From an uncultured Collinsella sp. (GTDB taxonomy: Bacteria > Actinomycetota > Coriobacteriia > Coriobacteriales > Coriobacteriaceae), in assembly GCA_900549245.1 (NCBI GenBank), contig URNQ01000001.1:1-47907 (forward strand): a stretch of DNA of 47,907 nucleotides, in the 5' to 3' direction. Under the pieces are notes generated by a model that saw only the letters and a program-made list of their open reading frames with translations, was not told where the DNA came from and made no database searches. Shown piece after piece: positions 9,650 through 18,701 of this stretch. The first letter of the stretch is position 1. The number at the start of each line of letters is the position of its first letter. The position numbers and the translations under genes were made by a program.

Positions 9650-9651
9650 AA

Positions 9652-9667
9652 GGACAACCGGTTGCAC
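9652..9667. promoter_or_regulatory. LacI-type operator O3
   Basis: Third CAACCGGTTG core (9655-9664), 42 bp from O2, covering the likely transcription start and ending shortly before the GAAGGAG ribosome site of lacZ. Confidence 0.85.
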
Positions 9668-9699
9668 AAGAATCACTACGATGACGAAGGAGCATCACC

Positions 9700-12600
9700 A
9701 TGGACGCCATTAACGATTGGGAAAACCAAGCGCTCACCCACAGGAACCGCCTGGCACCCCATGCGTACTTTATGGGTTATGAGACCGCCGATCTCGCCGC
9801 TACGTACAGCCGCGAGCTGTCGCGCGGATTTGTCCAACTGTCCGGCTCGTGGCAGTTCCGCCTCTTTGAGGGGCCTGCTGCCGTCTCCAACGAGGAGCTC
9901 TCCACGTACAGGCCCGAGTGGGATCACGTGGAGGTTCCGCACCTGTGGCAGGTAGACGGCTATGGCAACCTTGCCTACACCGACGAGGGTTTTCCGTTCC
10001 CGGTGGATCAGCCGTTCGTACCCTCCGACGACCCCACGGGCGTCTACCAGCGCATCGTCAACCTTCCCGCCGTGCCTGCCGGCGCTCGCGAGATCATTCG
10101 CTTTGACGGCATCGAGAGCTATGGCGAGCTGTACGTCAACGGTCAGTTTATCGGCATGACCAAGGGTTCGCGCCTGTCTGCCGAGTTCGACGTGACCGAC
10201 GCGCTCGTCGAGGGCGACAACCTGTTTGCGGTCAAGGTTCTGCAGTACAGCGATGGTAGCTATATCGAGGATCAGGACATGTGGTGGGCTTCGGGCATCT
10301 TCCGCGATGTGCATCTTATGCAGCGTCCCGCCGCGCACCTGGTCGACTTTAGGTTCCGCACACACCGCGAGGGCGATGCCGCTCTGATCACGCTCGATAC
10401 GGTGGCCGAGGGCGCTTCCCGCGTCGTGTTTACGCTCAGCGATGGCGAGAACGTGGTCGCTACGGGCGAGTGCATCGACGGCCATGCCGAGTGCAGCGTT
10501 GCCGATGCCCACTTCTGGAATCCCGAGGACCCCTTCCTCTATGACCTTACGTTTGAGGTCTACGACGGCGACGAGGTCAGCGAGTACGTTCCGCATCGCC
10601 AGGGTCTTGCCGAGGTGACGGTCGAGGGCAATCATATCTACCTCAACGGCACTTACTTTAAGATGCATGGCGTCAACCGCCACGATCACGACGATCACAA
10701 GGGCCGCGCCGTGGGCCTCGATCGTATGCGCCGCGACCTGGAGCTCATGAAGCAGCACAACATCAACGCGGTGCGCACCTCTCACTATGCCAATGACCCT
10801 CGCTTCTACGAGCTGTGTGATGAGTATGGCATCATGCTGGTCGCCGAGACCGATATGGAGAGCCACGGCTTTGAGAATATCGGCAATATCGCCCTGGTCA
10901 CCGACGACCCGGCATGGGAGCCGGCCTACGTCGACCGCGTCGAGCGCCTGGTGATGCAGGAGCGCAACCACGCTTGCATCATTATGTGGTCGATGGGCAA
11001 CGAGAGCGGCTATGGCTGCAACATCCGCGCGATGTACGCCAAGGCTCACGAGCTCGATGATCGTCCAGTCCATTACGAGGAGGACCGCAACGCCGATACC
11101 GTCGACGTCATCTCCACGATGTACTCCCGTGTTTCGCAGATGAACGACTTTGGTGAGCATCCGTTCCCCAAGCCGCGCATCAACTGCGAGTACGGTCACT
11201 CCATGGGCAATGGTCCCGGAGGTCTGTCCGAGTACCAGGAGGTCTTCGATCGCTGGGATTGCATCCAGGGCCAGTTTATCTGGGAATGGTGCGACCACGG
11301 TTTGGCTGCTGTGACCGAGGACGGCGTTGCCTACGACATGTATGGCGGCGACAATGGCGATTACCCCAACAACAGCAACTTCTGCATCGACGGCATGGTA
11401 TTCCCCTGGCAGCAGCCGAGCCCGGGCCTCACTGAGTATGGCCAGGTCATCTGCCCGGTCCGCATGGCTTATGACGCCGAGGCAGGCGAGCTGACCGTCA
11501 CCAACAAGCGTTGGTTCACCACCCTCGAGGATGTCTGCCTGTCGGCGGAGACCCTGGTGGACGGCGACGTAGTGTGCCGCAAGACGCTCATGCCCGGTGC
11601 GGTTGCCCCCGGCGAGTCCGTCCAGCTTCCGCTGGTGATTCGCGAGGCCGCGGCAGGCGAGACCCTGCTGACCGTGCGCGCCTACACCATGGCCGCTCAC
11701 GTTTGGTGCGAGCCGATGTTCCAACTGGGCGCAAGCCAGTTTGCCATCGCCAACCATCCGGCGCCGGCCATCGCGGCCCCCGCTCGTCCTGAGCTTACGG
11801 TCGAGGAGACCGAGCAAGAGATCCGCATTCACTCCCTCAACGGTGAGCTGACCTTCAGCAAGGTAAACGGTACCGTGAGCGAGTGGAAGGCATCCGGCCG
11901 CGACGTCATGGCCTCTGGTCCCCAGGTTGGTTTTTGGCATCCGCTCGTCGACAACCACGCTCAGGAGTATGACTCCCTGTGGAAGGACAACTTCATCGAT
12001 GTGATGCAGACGTCTACCCGCAAGGTTTCTTGGAAGCAGGACGGCAATGCGGTCGTCGTTACCGTGAGCCAGCGTATCGCTCCTCCCGTCCGCGCGTTCG
12101 GCATGCGCGTCGAGCTCGTCTACACCATGCTTCCGAGCGGTCGCGTCGACCTCAAGGTTTCCGGCGAGCCCTACGGCGATTACTCGGATATCATCCCGCG
12201 CATTGGCATCTCCTTCGAGGTCCCCGGTTGCGATCGTGCCGTCGAGTGGTATGGCCACGGTCCGGGCGAGAACTATCCGGACTCGCTGCGCGCCAACCCG
12301 GTCGGTCATTACCGCACCACGGTCGACGACATGTTCACGCCCTACGTTATGCCTCAGGATTGCGCTAACCGCGAGGGCACCCGCTGGGTCGCCCTGCGCT
12401 CCAGCCACGGTGACGGTCTGGTCGTGACGCGTCCGGCTGACGCCGCCTCCAACCCGTTCTCGTTCTCGGCATGGCCCTATAGCTGCGAGACTATCGATAA
12501 CGCCAAGCACGTCTACGACCTTGTCAAAGGCGACACGGTCACGGTCAATATCAACGACCAGCTGCTCGGTCTTGGCTCGAACTCTTGGGGTTCCGAGGTG

Positions 12601-12708
12601 CTCGATTCCTATCGCACCCGTTTTGAGAGCTTCAGCTTTGAGGTGTCCCTGCGACCGCTGACGTCTGCCGATCTGGCTCAGGCGCTGGCACCCATTAAGG
12701 AGGCATAA
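9700..12708 (+). CDS. lacZ: Beta-galactosidase, GH2 family (LacZ/EbgA type)
   Basis: Hydrolyses terminal beta-galactosides such as lactose in the cytoplasm; no signal peptide is present. The 1002 residues have GH2 order: a jelly-roll sugar-binding domain (FDGIESYGELYVNG, about 135-150), an immunoglobulin-like domain, the TIM barrel, and a C-terminal beta-sandwich (Bgal small chain). The acid/base glutamate is Glu435 in MWSMGNESGYG and the nucleophile is Glu497 in CEYGHSMGNGPGG. The next gene encodes an EbgC-like beta subunit, the arrangement of the E. coli ebg operon, so this may be closer to EbgA than LacZ. Three LacI-type operators upstream and a divergent LacI gene indicate sugar-inducible control. 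Confidence 0.95.
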   Translation: MDAINDWENQALTHRNRLAPHAYFMGYETADLAATYSRELSRGFVQLSGSWQFRLFEGPAAVSNEELSTYRPEWDHVEVPHLWQVDGYGNLAYTDEGFPFPVDQPFVPSDDPTGVYQRIVNLPAVPAGAREIIRFDGIESYGELYVNGQFIGMTKGSRLSAEFDVTDALVEGDNLFAVKVLQYSDGSYIEDQDMWWASGIFRDVHLMQRPAAHLVDFRFRTHREGDAALITLDTVAEGASRVVFTLSDGENVVATGECIDGHAECSVADAHFWNPEDPFLYDLTFEVYDGDEVSEYVPHRQGLAEVTVEGNHIYLNGTYFKMHGVNRHDHDDHKGRAVGLDRMRRDLELMKQHNINAVRTSHYANDPRFYELCDEYGIMLVAETDMESHGFENIGNIALVTDDPAWEPAYVDRVERLVMQERNHACIIMWSMGNESGYGCNIRAMYAKAHELDDRPVHYEEDRNADTVDVISTMYSRVSQMNDFGEHPFPKPRINCEYGHSMGNGPGGLSEYQEVFDRWDCIQGQFIWEWCDHGLAAVTEDGVAYDMYGGDNGDYPNNSNFCIDGMVFPWQQPSPGLTEYGQVICPVRMAYDAEAGELTVTNKRWFTTLEDVCLSAETLVDGDVVCRKTLMPGAVAPGESVQLPLVIREAAAGETLLTVRAYTMAAHVWCEPMFQLGASQFAIANHPAPAIAAPARPELTVEETEQEIRIHSLNGELTFSKVNGTVSEWKASGRDVMASGPQVGFWHPLVDNHAQEYDSLWKDNFIDVMQTSTRKVSWKQDGNAVVVTVSQRIAPPVRAFGMRVELVYTMLPSGRVDLKVSGEPYGDYSDIIPRIGISFEVPGCDRAVEWYGHGPGENYPDSLRANPVGHYRTTVDDMFTPYVMPQDCANREGTRWVALRSSHGDGLVVTRPADAASNPFSFSAWPYSCETIDNAKHVYDLVKGDTVTVNINDQLLGLGSNSWGSEVLDSYRTRFESFSFEVSLRPLTSADLAQALAPIKEA

Positions 12709-12711
12709 GTC

Positions 12712-13167
12712 ATGCATGTCTTTAACTCGCGCGCCGATTTCGACGCTCAGATGAAGTCCGTCAAGAAGTGGATGCGCACCGGCCAGGCGCTCGATGGCGT
12801 TGCCGACCTGCAGCACGACGTGGCGTACTCCATCGGCGACTCGTTGGTGTATTGGTGGGTGAACGCCCACGAGGCGGCTACTGCCGATCTGGTCGGTCAC
12901 CGTCGCTACCATGCCGTGCTCGCCCCGCTCGACGGCGACCTGACCGTCGAGGTTGCCCCCAAGGCAGACCTCACCTGCACCCGCGCTTACAGCGATATCG
13001 ATGATCGCGAGCGCTTTGAGGGTGCGGGGGAGACCGTGACGATTCCCGCCGGCGGCGTTGTCGTCGTCGAAATTGACGAGGCCTGCCGTGTCGTGGCCGA
13101 TGCCGCGGATTCCCGCGTCGTGGTACTGCACGTGACGGTTGAAGGTTATTCCTTCCCCAACAAGTAA
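12712..13167 (+). CDS. EbgC/YhcH-family beta-galactosidase subunit
   Basis: A 151-residue cupin-like protein of the EbgC/YhcH/YiaL (DUF386) family. In E. coli EbgC is the small subunit required for full EbgA activity. Here the gene starts three bases after the lacZ stop, with AAGGAGG inside the lacZ end, so the two are translationally linked. The segment IPAGGVVVVEIDEACR and the following beta strands match the family fold, and a histidine pair is available for a metal site. A partner role for the upstream enzyme is inferred from the ebg precedent and gene order. Confidence 0.8.
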   Translation: MHVFNSRADFDAQMKSVKKWMRTGQALDGVADLQHDVAYSIGDSLVYWWVNAHEAATADLVGHRRYHAVLAPLDGDLTVEVAPKADLTCTRAYSDIDDRERFEGAGETVTIPAGGVVVVEIDEACRVVADAADSRVVVLHVTVEGYSFPNK

Positions 13168-13320
13168 TATTCGTCCGTTTGGGCGTTTGCTTAGCGCCGT
13201 TAAGGGGGATGGCTTTGTTGACTCCCTTTTCCCCATTCCCCTTAGCAGGTGCGCCGTCCACGATTGCGCTTGCAGTCCGGACGGTTTTAGATGAGATATA
13301 ACGGATGATTGGGAGGGCTT

Positions 13321-14792
13321 ATGAGCTCTGAAAAACGAGGAACGATTGGTTCGTTCGCTCTGCTGGGCATGACGGTCGCCGCCGTGTTCGGTATCAAGAA
13401 CATCATCAACAACAACGCGGCCATCGGCTTGGCAGCTGCGCCGTCGTTCTTCTTCGCCACGCTTTTGTACTTTGTCCCCTATACCCTGGTTACCGCCGAG
13501 TTCGTCGGCCTTAACAAGGACTCCGAGTCGGGCGTGTACGCCTGGGTCAAGACCTCGATGGGCGGCCGCTGGGCATTCCTGACGGCGTTTAGCTACTGGT
13601 TCGTTAACCTGTTCTACTTTGCGTCCGTCCTGCCTAACGTCATCATTTACGCGAGCTACGTGTTCTTTGGTGCCAATGCCGAGCTCTCGCAGCTGTGGAT
13701 CACCATTATCGAGATCGTCGTCTTTGCTATCGCCACGTGGGTTTCGACCAAGGGCGCTAAGTGGATCGGCTCCATTTCCTCCTTCGGCTCGACCGCGGCT
13801 CTCGGCCTGACTGCCGTGTTCATCTTGCTGTCCCTGGCTGCTGCCTTTGGCGGCGTCGAGTTCGCTACGGCTCCTACCCCCGCTAACATGGCTCCCGACA
13901 CGACCAACTTCGCAACTATGTGGGGCTTCTTCGGTACGCTTGCCTGGATCATCCAGGGCGTTGGCGGCGCTGAGTCTGTCGGCGTGTTCCTTAACGACCT
14001 TAAGGGTGGCGTCAAGGCCTTCGTGCGCACCGTCGTTATCGCCGGCCTGACCATCGGCCTTCTGTATGCAGGCGCTTCGCTGCTGGTCAACCTGTTCATT
14101 CCCGAGGGCGGCGTTGCCATCTCCACCGGTATCTTCGACGTATTCGGCGCTGTCTTTGCCCACTTTGGCATTCCCATGGAAGTGTCCACGCGCGTCATTG
14201 GCCTGATCCTTCTCGCTGCCACGCTGGGCTCCCTCATGATGTGGACCTCTGCTCCCATCAAGGTCTTCTTCACCGAGATCCCCAAGGGCGTCTTTGGTAG
14301 CAAGATCGTCGAGCTCAACGAGCACGGCATTCCTGCCCGCGCTGCCTGGCTGCAGTTTGCCATCGTCGTCCCCATCCTGATCATCCCGGCCCTGGGCTCC
14401 GGCAACCTAGACGACCTGCTCATGATCGTCACCAACATGACGGCTGCCACCGCTCTGCTCCCGGTTGTACCACGCTGCTGATCCTGCTTGCCTACTTTAT
14501 GCTGCGCAAGAACTTCGACGCTGCTCCCCGTGGCTTCCGCATGGGTTCGCGTACCTTTGGCCTGGCCATTGCTGCATTCCTGCTTGTGGTCTTCTGCTTC
14601 GTGCTTATCTGCGGCACCATCCCGCTCGATCAGCCTCTGTGGCTGACACTGGTCTACAACGTTGGCGGTGTAGTTATCTTCCTGGGCCTTGCCGTGATGT
14701 GGTACAACCGCTACATCAACCGCCTGCGCGAGACCGATCCCGAGGCTGCCGAGAGCGAGCTTCGCCCCTCCGTCCTCGACATGATGGAGTAG
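13321..14792 (+). pseudogene. APC-family amino acid transporter with a 1-nt frameshift
   Basis: Reads as one 12-helix amino acid/polyamine/organocation permease of about 490 residues, similar to glutamate/GABA-type antiporters (SFALLGMTVAAVFGIKN, then hydrophobic segments). The frame breaks at 14468/14469: the first part ends in a stop at 14481 and the rest continues one frame over from LLILLAYFMLRKNF to the stop at 14792. Adding one base after 14468 (restoring Val-Thr-Thr-Leu-Leu) rebuilds an uninterrupted protein. The downstream part has normal codon use, so the lesion is recent or a sequencing error. The start at 13321 follows GGGAGG. An alternative reading is two separate polypeptides of 386 and 97 residues. 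Confidence 0.8.
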
Positions 14793-14839
14793 CGGCTAGG
14801 ATTAATCTGCGGCTGTGGAATAAATCGATTCCCTTTCCT

Positions 14840-14870
14840 AAGGAGGGGCCTTACGAGGCCCCTCCTTTTG
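14840..14870 (+). terminator. Rho-independent terminator after the APC gene
   Basis: Perfect 11-bp stem AAGGAGGGGCC (14840-14850) with GGCCCCTCCTT (14857-14867), followed by TTT. Confidence 0.85.
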
Positions 14871-14892
14871 TGTTTTGGGACATGGTTTTGGA

Positions 14893-15120
14893 CCCCGTGG
14901 TCAAAAAATGCCAAATATGAGTACTGTTGCAAAATAGGTGTCATATTTTTCGGCCCGTTCTGAGCGAAAATGGGCTCAAAATCAATTTATCTAACCCCCT
15001 TTAAAGGGCGTTTGACGGCTTTCAACCTCTTCGAATCGCTCAAAGTAGGCACTTTGCTCTCGATTTTTCTGCTACTAAATTGGTGACAGTACTCATATTT
15101 GCCACTTTTTGCCCACGAGG
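14893..15120. repeat. MITE-like AT-rich element with 34-bp terminal inverted repeats
   Basis: The left end (14893-14926) and right end (15087-15120) are inverted copies matching at 30 of 34 positions, sharing the word CAAATATGAGTACTG. The 160 bp between them are clearly AT-richer than the surroundings and contain no gene. It fills most of the gap between the APC terminator and the HPr gene. A miniature non-autonomous mobile element is the best reading; a structured RNA is an alternative. Confidence 0.6.
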
Positions 15121-15213
15121 TGTTCAGAGGAGCTCTCGACAAGCATCTAACGCTACAATAACTACCACGTGGCTGGGTTTGCCGGCCGAATGTGCGATGC
15201 CGCGGGAGGGGAC

Positions 15214-15462
15214 ATGGTCGAGTTTACAAAGACGATTAAAGATCCGTTGGGACTGCATGCCCGCCCGGTTGCGCTGCTTTACGACATCATTGCCAAGCAT
15301 CGTAGCAACGTATCGGTCAGTATCGGCGATCGCCATACCGACGGCCGCGATGTAATGGGGCTCATGGCTCTCTACGGCGAGTGCGGCGAGGACATCATCT
15401 TCCGCGTTTCGGGCGTAGACGAGGCTTCCTGCGTCACGTCGATCAGAAACCTCTCGCTCTAA
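15214..15462 (+). CDS. HPr-family phosphocarrier with Asp at position 46
   Basis: An 82-residue small phosphocarrier of the PTS HPr family. The active-site block DPLGLHARPVA places the phosphorylatable histidine exactly at His15, with Arg17 conserved. The region around residue 46, where Firmicute HPr has the regulatory serine (SIMGLM), reads GRDVMGLMAL, so Asp46 replaces Ser46 and HPr kinase could not phosphorylate it. The start ATG at 15214 follows GGGAGGGG; an upstream in-frame start lacks a ribosome site. No EI or EII gene is adjacent, so whether it serves sugar transport or another phosphotransfer chain is open. Confidence 0.87.
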   Translation: MVEFTKTIKDPLGLHARPVALLYDIIAKHRSNVSVSIGDRHTDGRDVMGLMALYGECGEDIIFRVSGVDEASCVTSIRNLSL

Positions 15463-15471
15463 GCATGACAG

Positions 15472-15507
15472 GGCGCGGCAAAGGACAGCTCTTTGCCGCG
15501 CCTTTTT
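15472..15507 (+). terminator. Rho-independent terminator of the HPr gene
   Basis: Perfect 12-bp stem GGCGCGGCAAAG (15472-15483) with CTTTGCCGCGCC (15491-15502), then TTTTT. Confidence 0.92.
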
Positions 15508-15554
15508 GTTTCGTATAGGAAACTTTTTCGGAATCTAAATGGGGACCCTTTCCA

Positions 15555-15608
15555 AAAAGTTAACCACGTGCTAGTTTACTAAAGCGAACATAGATGTGGT
15601 TAACTTTT
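15555..15608. promoter_or_regulatory. Candidate metal-regulator operator pair upstream of feoA
   Basis: AAAAGTTAACCAC (15555-15567) and GTGGTTAACTTTT (15596-15608) form a perfect 13-bp dyad with a 28-bp spacer. Each arm contains the palindrome GTTAAC, which resembles half sites of DtxR/IdeR-type iron repressors. The position just before the Feo operon fits iron control, though the regulator is not in the window. Confidence 0.5.
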
Positions 15609-15650
15609 ACCGCGTCGATGTTGAGGACGAACTGACGTTAGGAGCCACTC

Positions 15651-15893
15651 ATGTCTTGCGGACCGCAGATGCCGGCAATGCCGCTTTCGATGGTAAAAGC
15701 GGGCGAAACCGTGCGCGTGTCTCGTGTAAAGGGCAATGAGGATATGAAGCACCACCTCAAGGACCTCGGCTTTGTCGAGGGCAGCGAAATTCACGTGGTG
15801 AGCTCGAGTGGCGCCAATATCATCGTCACGGTGCTGGGCGCACGCTTTGGTATCGATTCCAAGGTTGCCATGCACATCATGACCGTCAGTTAG
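15651..15893 (+). CDS. feoA: FeoA domain protein (first copy)
   Basis: An 80-residue SH3-like FeoA protein, a cytosolic partner of the ferrous iron transporter FeoB. The family pattern is visible as MVKAGETVRVSRVKG followed by HHLKDLGFVEGSEIHVV and a terminal FGIDSKVAMHI strand. The first 14 residues, including Cys3 and several Met and Pro, extend beyond the usual domain start. GTTAGGAG precedes the ATG. It is the first gene of feoA-feoA-feoB, 37 bp from the second copy. Confidence 0.88.
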   Translation: MSCGPQMPAMPLSMVKAGETVRVSRVKGNEDMKHHLKDLGFVEGSEIHVVSSSGANIIVTVLGARFGIDSKVAMHIMTVS

Positions 15894-15930
15894 TCCGCAG
15901 CATTTAAAAAACCGAAAGGGGGACAAGTAA

Positions 15931-16152
15931 ATGAAGACGTTGGGTGACGTTAAGGTGGGCGAGAGCTCTACCATCGTCAAGCTTCACGGCGAGGGCGCGC
16001 TTCGCCGTCACCTTATGGACCTGGGCCTCATCAAGGGCACTTCGTTCAAGGTCGTTAAGGTTGCACCGCTCGGAGATCCGGTCGAGATCAACGTGCGCGG
16101 CTACGAGCTTTCCATCCGCAAGGAGGAGGCGGCCGTCGTCGAGGTCCAGTAA
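15931..16152 (+). CDS. feoA: FeoA domain protein (second copy)
   Basis: A 73-residue FeoA protein with the standard domain and no extension: LGDVKVGESSTIVKL, RRHLMDLGLIKGTSFKVV, and the closing YELSIRKEEAAVVEV. It differs clearly from the first copy, so the pair is not a recent duplication. Two FeoA proteins beside one FeoB are common in anaerobes and may play separate structural roles. GAAAGGGGG precedes the start. Confidence 0.9.
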   Translation: MKTLGDVKVGESSTIVKLHGEGALRRHLMDLGLIKGTSFKVVKVAPLGDPVEINVRGYELSIRKEEAAVVEVQ

Positions 16153-16180
16153 GGGCCCGCGGCAACTATTTATGCAGATA

Positions 16181-16200
16181 AAGTTAGGTTTTTCTAACTT
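16181..16200. promoter_or_regulatory. DtxR/IdeR-like dyad between feoA and feoB
   Basis: AAGTTAG (16181-16187) and CTAACTT (16194-16200) form a perfect dyad with six bases between, close in size and sequence to iron-repressor boxes of the TTAGGTTAG type. It lies in the 123-bp feoA-feoB gap, suggesting an internal iron-responsive promoter. A second imperfect hairpin, GCCCGTGC/GCGCGGGC, follows before the feoB ribosome site. Confidence 0.45.
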
Positions 16201-16275
16201 AAATTTGCAATGTTGAAGCACATTATCCAGCCCGTGCGGAGAAAGCAGCGCGGGCACACAAGGAAGAAGGATTGA

Positions 16276-18603
16276 ATGGCGGATTCTCAGATCCATGTCG
16301 CGCTGGCGGGTAACCCCAACTGCGGCAAGACCACGCTTTTCAACCTGATCACCGGCGCCAACGGCTACGTTGGCAACTGGCCCGGTGTCACGGTTGAGAA
16401 AAAGGAAGCCAAGCTCCTAAGCGACAAGAACGTTACCATCACGGACCTCCCCGGCATCTACTCGCTTTCCCCCTACAGCCCCGAGGAGCAGTGCTCGCGC
16501 GATTACCTCATGAGCGGCGAGCCCGATGTTGTCGTCCAGGTGGTCGACGCCACCAACCTCGAGCGAAACCTGTACCTGGCGCTTCAGGTTATCGAGACCG
16601 GCCTGCCCGTGGTCGTTGCCCTCAACATGGCCGACTTGGTCGAGAAGAACGGCGATAAGATCGACACGGACAAGCTCTCCAAAAAGCTCGGTTGCCCGGT
16701 CATGATGATCTCGGCCCTTAAGAACAAGGGCATCAAGGAGCTGTTCGAGCAGGTCAAGAAGTCCGCTGCTTCCAAGGGCCAGGTGCCGGAGCACAAGTTC
16801 GATTCCTCCATCGAGGACGTTCTGGACCACATCGAAAACAATCTGCCGGCGAGCGTTCCCGCCAACAAGCGTCGCTACTACGCGGTCAAGCTGTTTGAGC
16901 GCGACGCGGACGCCTGCAAACTCATCAACCTCACCAAGGAGAAGGCCGCTCGCGTGGAGCAGCTGGTCGCTCAGTGCGAGCAGGACTGCGACGACGACGC
17001 TGAGTCCATCATCACCGGTGAGCGTTACGGCGTGATTGCCCATATCATCGACGAGTGCATGACCAAGGCCCCGGCCAAGATGAGCACTTCCGAGAAGATC
17101 GACCGTGTGGTTACCAACCGTATCCTGGGCCTGCCGATTTTTGTGGTTATCATGTTCTGCGTCTACTACATCGCCGTTTCCACCCTGGGCGGCACGGTGA
17201 CCGACTTCACCAACGACCAGCTCTTCGGTACCGACGGTTGGTACGTGCTCGGTCAGGGCCGCGATGCCTACGACGCGGCCGTCGAGGCTGCGGGCGACAA
17301 TGCCGACTCGGTCGACCCGGCACAGTACGGCCCCTATGTCCCCGGTATTACCACCATGGTGCACGACGCCCTTGTGGCGGGCGGCACCGAGGACGGTGGC
17401 CTGGTCGATTCGCTGGTCTGCGACGGTATCGTCGGCGGTCTGGGCGCCATCTTCGGCTTTGTGCCGCAGATGTTCCTGCTGTTCGTGATGCTGTCCTTCC
17501 TGGAGGACTGCGGCTACATGGCCCGCGTCGCCTTTATCATGGACCGCGTGTTCCGCCGCTTTGGCCTGTCCGGTAAGTCCTTTATCCCCATGCTCGTGTC
17601 CTCGGGCTGCGGCGTCCCCGGCGTCATGGCCACCAAGACCATCGAGAACGAGAAGGACCGTCGCATGACGGTCATGACCACCACATTCATTCCCTGTGGC
17701 GCCAAGCTGCCGATCATCGCCCTGCTCATGGGTTCCATCATCGGCGATTCTTCCACCACCGCCGCGTGGATCAGTCCGCTCTTCTACTTCCTGGGCGTCT
17801 TTGCCGTCATCGCCTCGGGCCTCATGCTCAAGAAGACCAAGCTCTTTGCCGGCCGCCCGACTCCGTTTGTCATGGAGCTGCCCGCTTATCACTTCCCGGC
17901 GATCCGCTCTTGGGCGCTGCACGTGTGGGAACGCTGCTGGGCCTTTATCAAGAAGGCCGGCACGGTCATCTTCGCGTCCACCGTCGTCGTTTGGTTCCTC
18001 TCCAACTTTGGTAGCTATAACGGTTCCTTTGGCTTCCTGCCTGCGATGGACGGCATCCCCGAGGAGTTTATGGACTACTCCGTGCTTGCCATGCTCGGCA
18101 ACCTGGTCGCTTGGATCTTCGCCCCGCTCGGCTTTAGCACCTGGCAGGCAACTGCGCTGACTGTTTCTGGCCTTGTCGCCAAGGAGAACGTCGTCGCCAC
18201 CGCCGGCTCGCTGCTGTCGGTTGCTGACGCCGCCGAGACCGACCCGAGCCTGTGGACCGCGTTTGCCGGCATGTTCCCGACTATGGGCGCTTGCGTTGCC
18301 TTTGGCGCATTCAACCTGCTGTGCGCCCCGTGCTTTGCCGCCATGGGCACTATCCGCAACCAGATGGACTCCGGCAAGTGGACCGCGATTGCCATCGGCT
18401 ACGAGTGCGCCTTCGCTTGGGTCATCGGCCTGTTCATCAACCAGTTCTACAACCTGCTTGTCCTTGGCCAGTTTGGTATCTGGACGGTTGTGGCCATCGT
18501 TCTGCTGGTTGCGATGCTCTTCCAGATCTTCCGTCCCATGCCTAAGCACGCTTGGACCGACGAGGATGAGAGCAATACCGCTTCCGCCGCAGTTTCCGCT
18601 TAA
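16276..18603 (+). CDS. feoB: Ferrous iron transporter FeoB
   Basis: Inner-membrane Fe(II) permease of 775 residues. The N-terminal G-protein domain has G1 GNPNCGKTT (12-20), G3 DLPGIYSLSPYSPEE and G4 NMAD, followed by the GDI helical domain (about 170-270). The membrane part contains the two inverted gate motifs, the first with LEDCGYMARVAF and the second with SGCGVPGVMATK and IPCGAKLPII, whose cysteines are typical of FeoB. An extracellular loop of about 75 residues between the first and second membrane segments is longer than in E. coli FeoB. The start ATG follows AGGAAGAAGG. It is third in the feo cluster and ends at a strong terminator. Confidence 0.96.
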   Translation: MADSQIHVALAGNPNCGKTTLFNLITGANGYVGNWPGVTVEKKEAKLLSDKNVTITDLPGIYSLSPYSPEEQCSRDYLMSGEPDVVVQVVDATNLERNLYLALQVIETGLPVVVALNMADLVEKNGDKIDTDKLSKKLGCPVMMISALKNKGIKELFEQVKKSAASKGQVPEHKFDSSIEDVLDHIENNLPASVPANKRRYYAVKLFERDADACKLINLTKEKAARVEQLVAQCEQDCDDDAESIITGERYGVIAHIIDECMTKAPAKMSTSEKIDRVVTNRILGLPIFVVIMFCVYYIAVSTLGGTVTDFTNDQLFGTDGWYVLGQGRDAYDAAVEAAGDNADSVDPAQYGPYVPGITTMVHDALVAGGTEDGGLVDSLVCDGIVGGLGAIFGFVPQMFLLFVMLSFLEDCGYMARVAFIMDRVFRRFGLSGKSFIPMLVSSGCGVPGVMATKTIENEKDRRMTVMTTTFIPCGAKLPIIALLMGSIIGDSSTTAAWISPLFYFLGVFAVIASGLMLKKTKLFAGRPTPFVMELPAYHFPAIRSWALHVWERCWAFIKKAGTVIFASTVVVWFLSNFGSYNGSFGFLPAMDGIPEEFMDYSVLAMLGNLVAWIFAPLGFSTWQATALTVSGLVAKENVVATAGSLLSVADAAETDPSLWTAFAGMFPTMGACVAFGAFNLLCAPCFAAMGTIRNQMDSGKWTAIAIGYECAFAWVIGLFINQFYNLLVLGQFGIWTVVAIVLLVAMLFQIFRPMPKHAWTDEDESNTASAAVSA

Positions 18604-18630
18604 GTCCGAATAAGGATTAGCCCCTTTCCA

Positions 18631-18666
18631 CGAGCCCGGGTGTCCCAGCGACACTCGGGCTTTTTG
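18631..18666 (+). terminator. Rho-independent terminator of feoB
   Basis: CGAGCCCGGGTGTC pairs with GACACTCGGGCT across a short loop, with one mismatch, then TTTTT. Confidence 0.85.
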
Positions 18667-18701
18667 GTGAGGGAGATGTGGCATTTCCGCAGATAAAACC
18701 G

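Noticed and set aside
9676..14325. 1549-codon open frame on - across lacZ-ebgC and the APC gene
   Set aside because: It is antisense to clearly recognised proteins, has no ribosome site, and its translation resembles no family; it arises from codon bias of the + genes.
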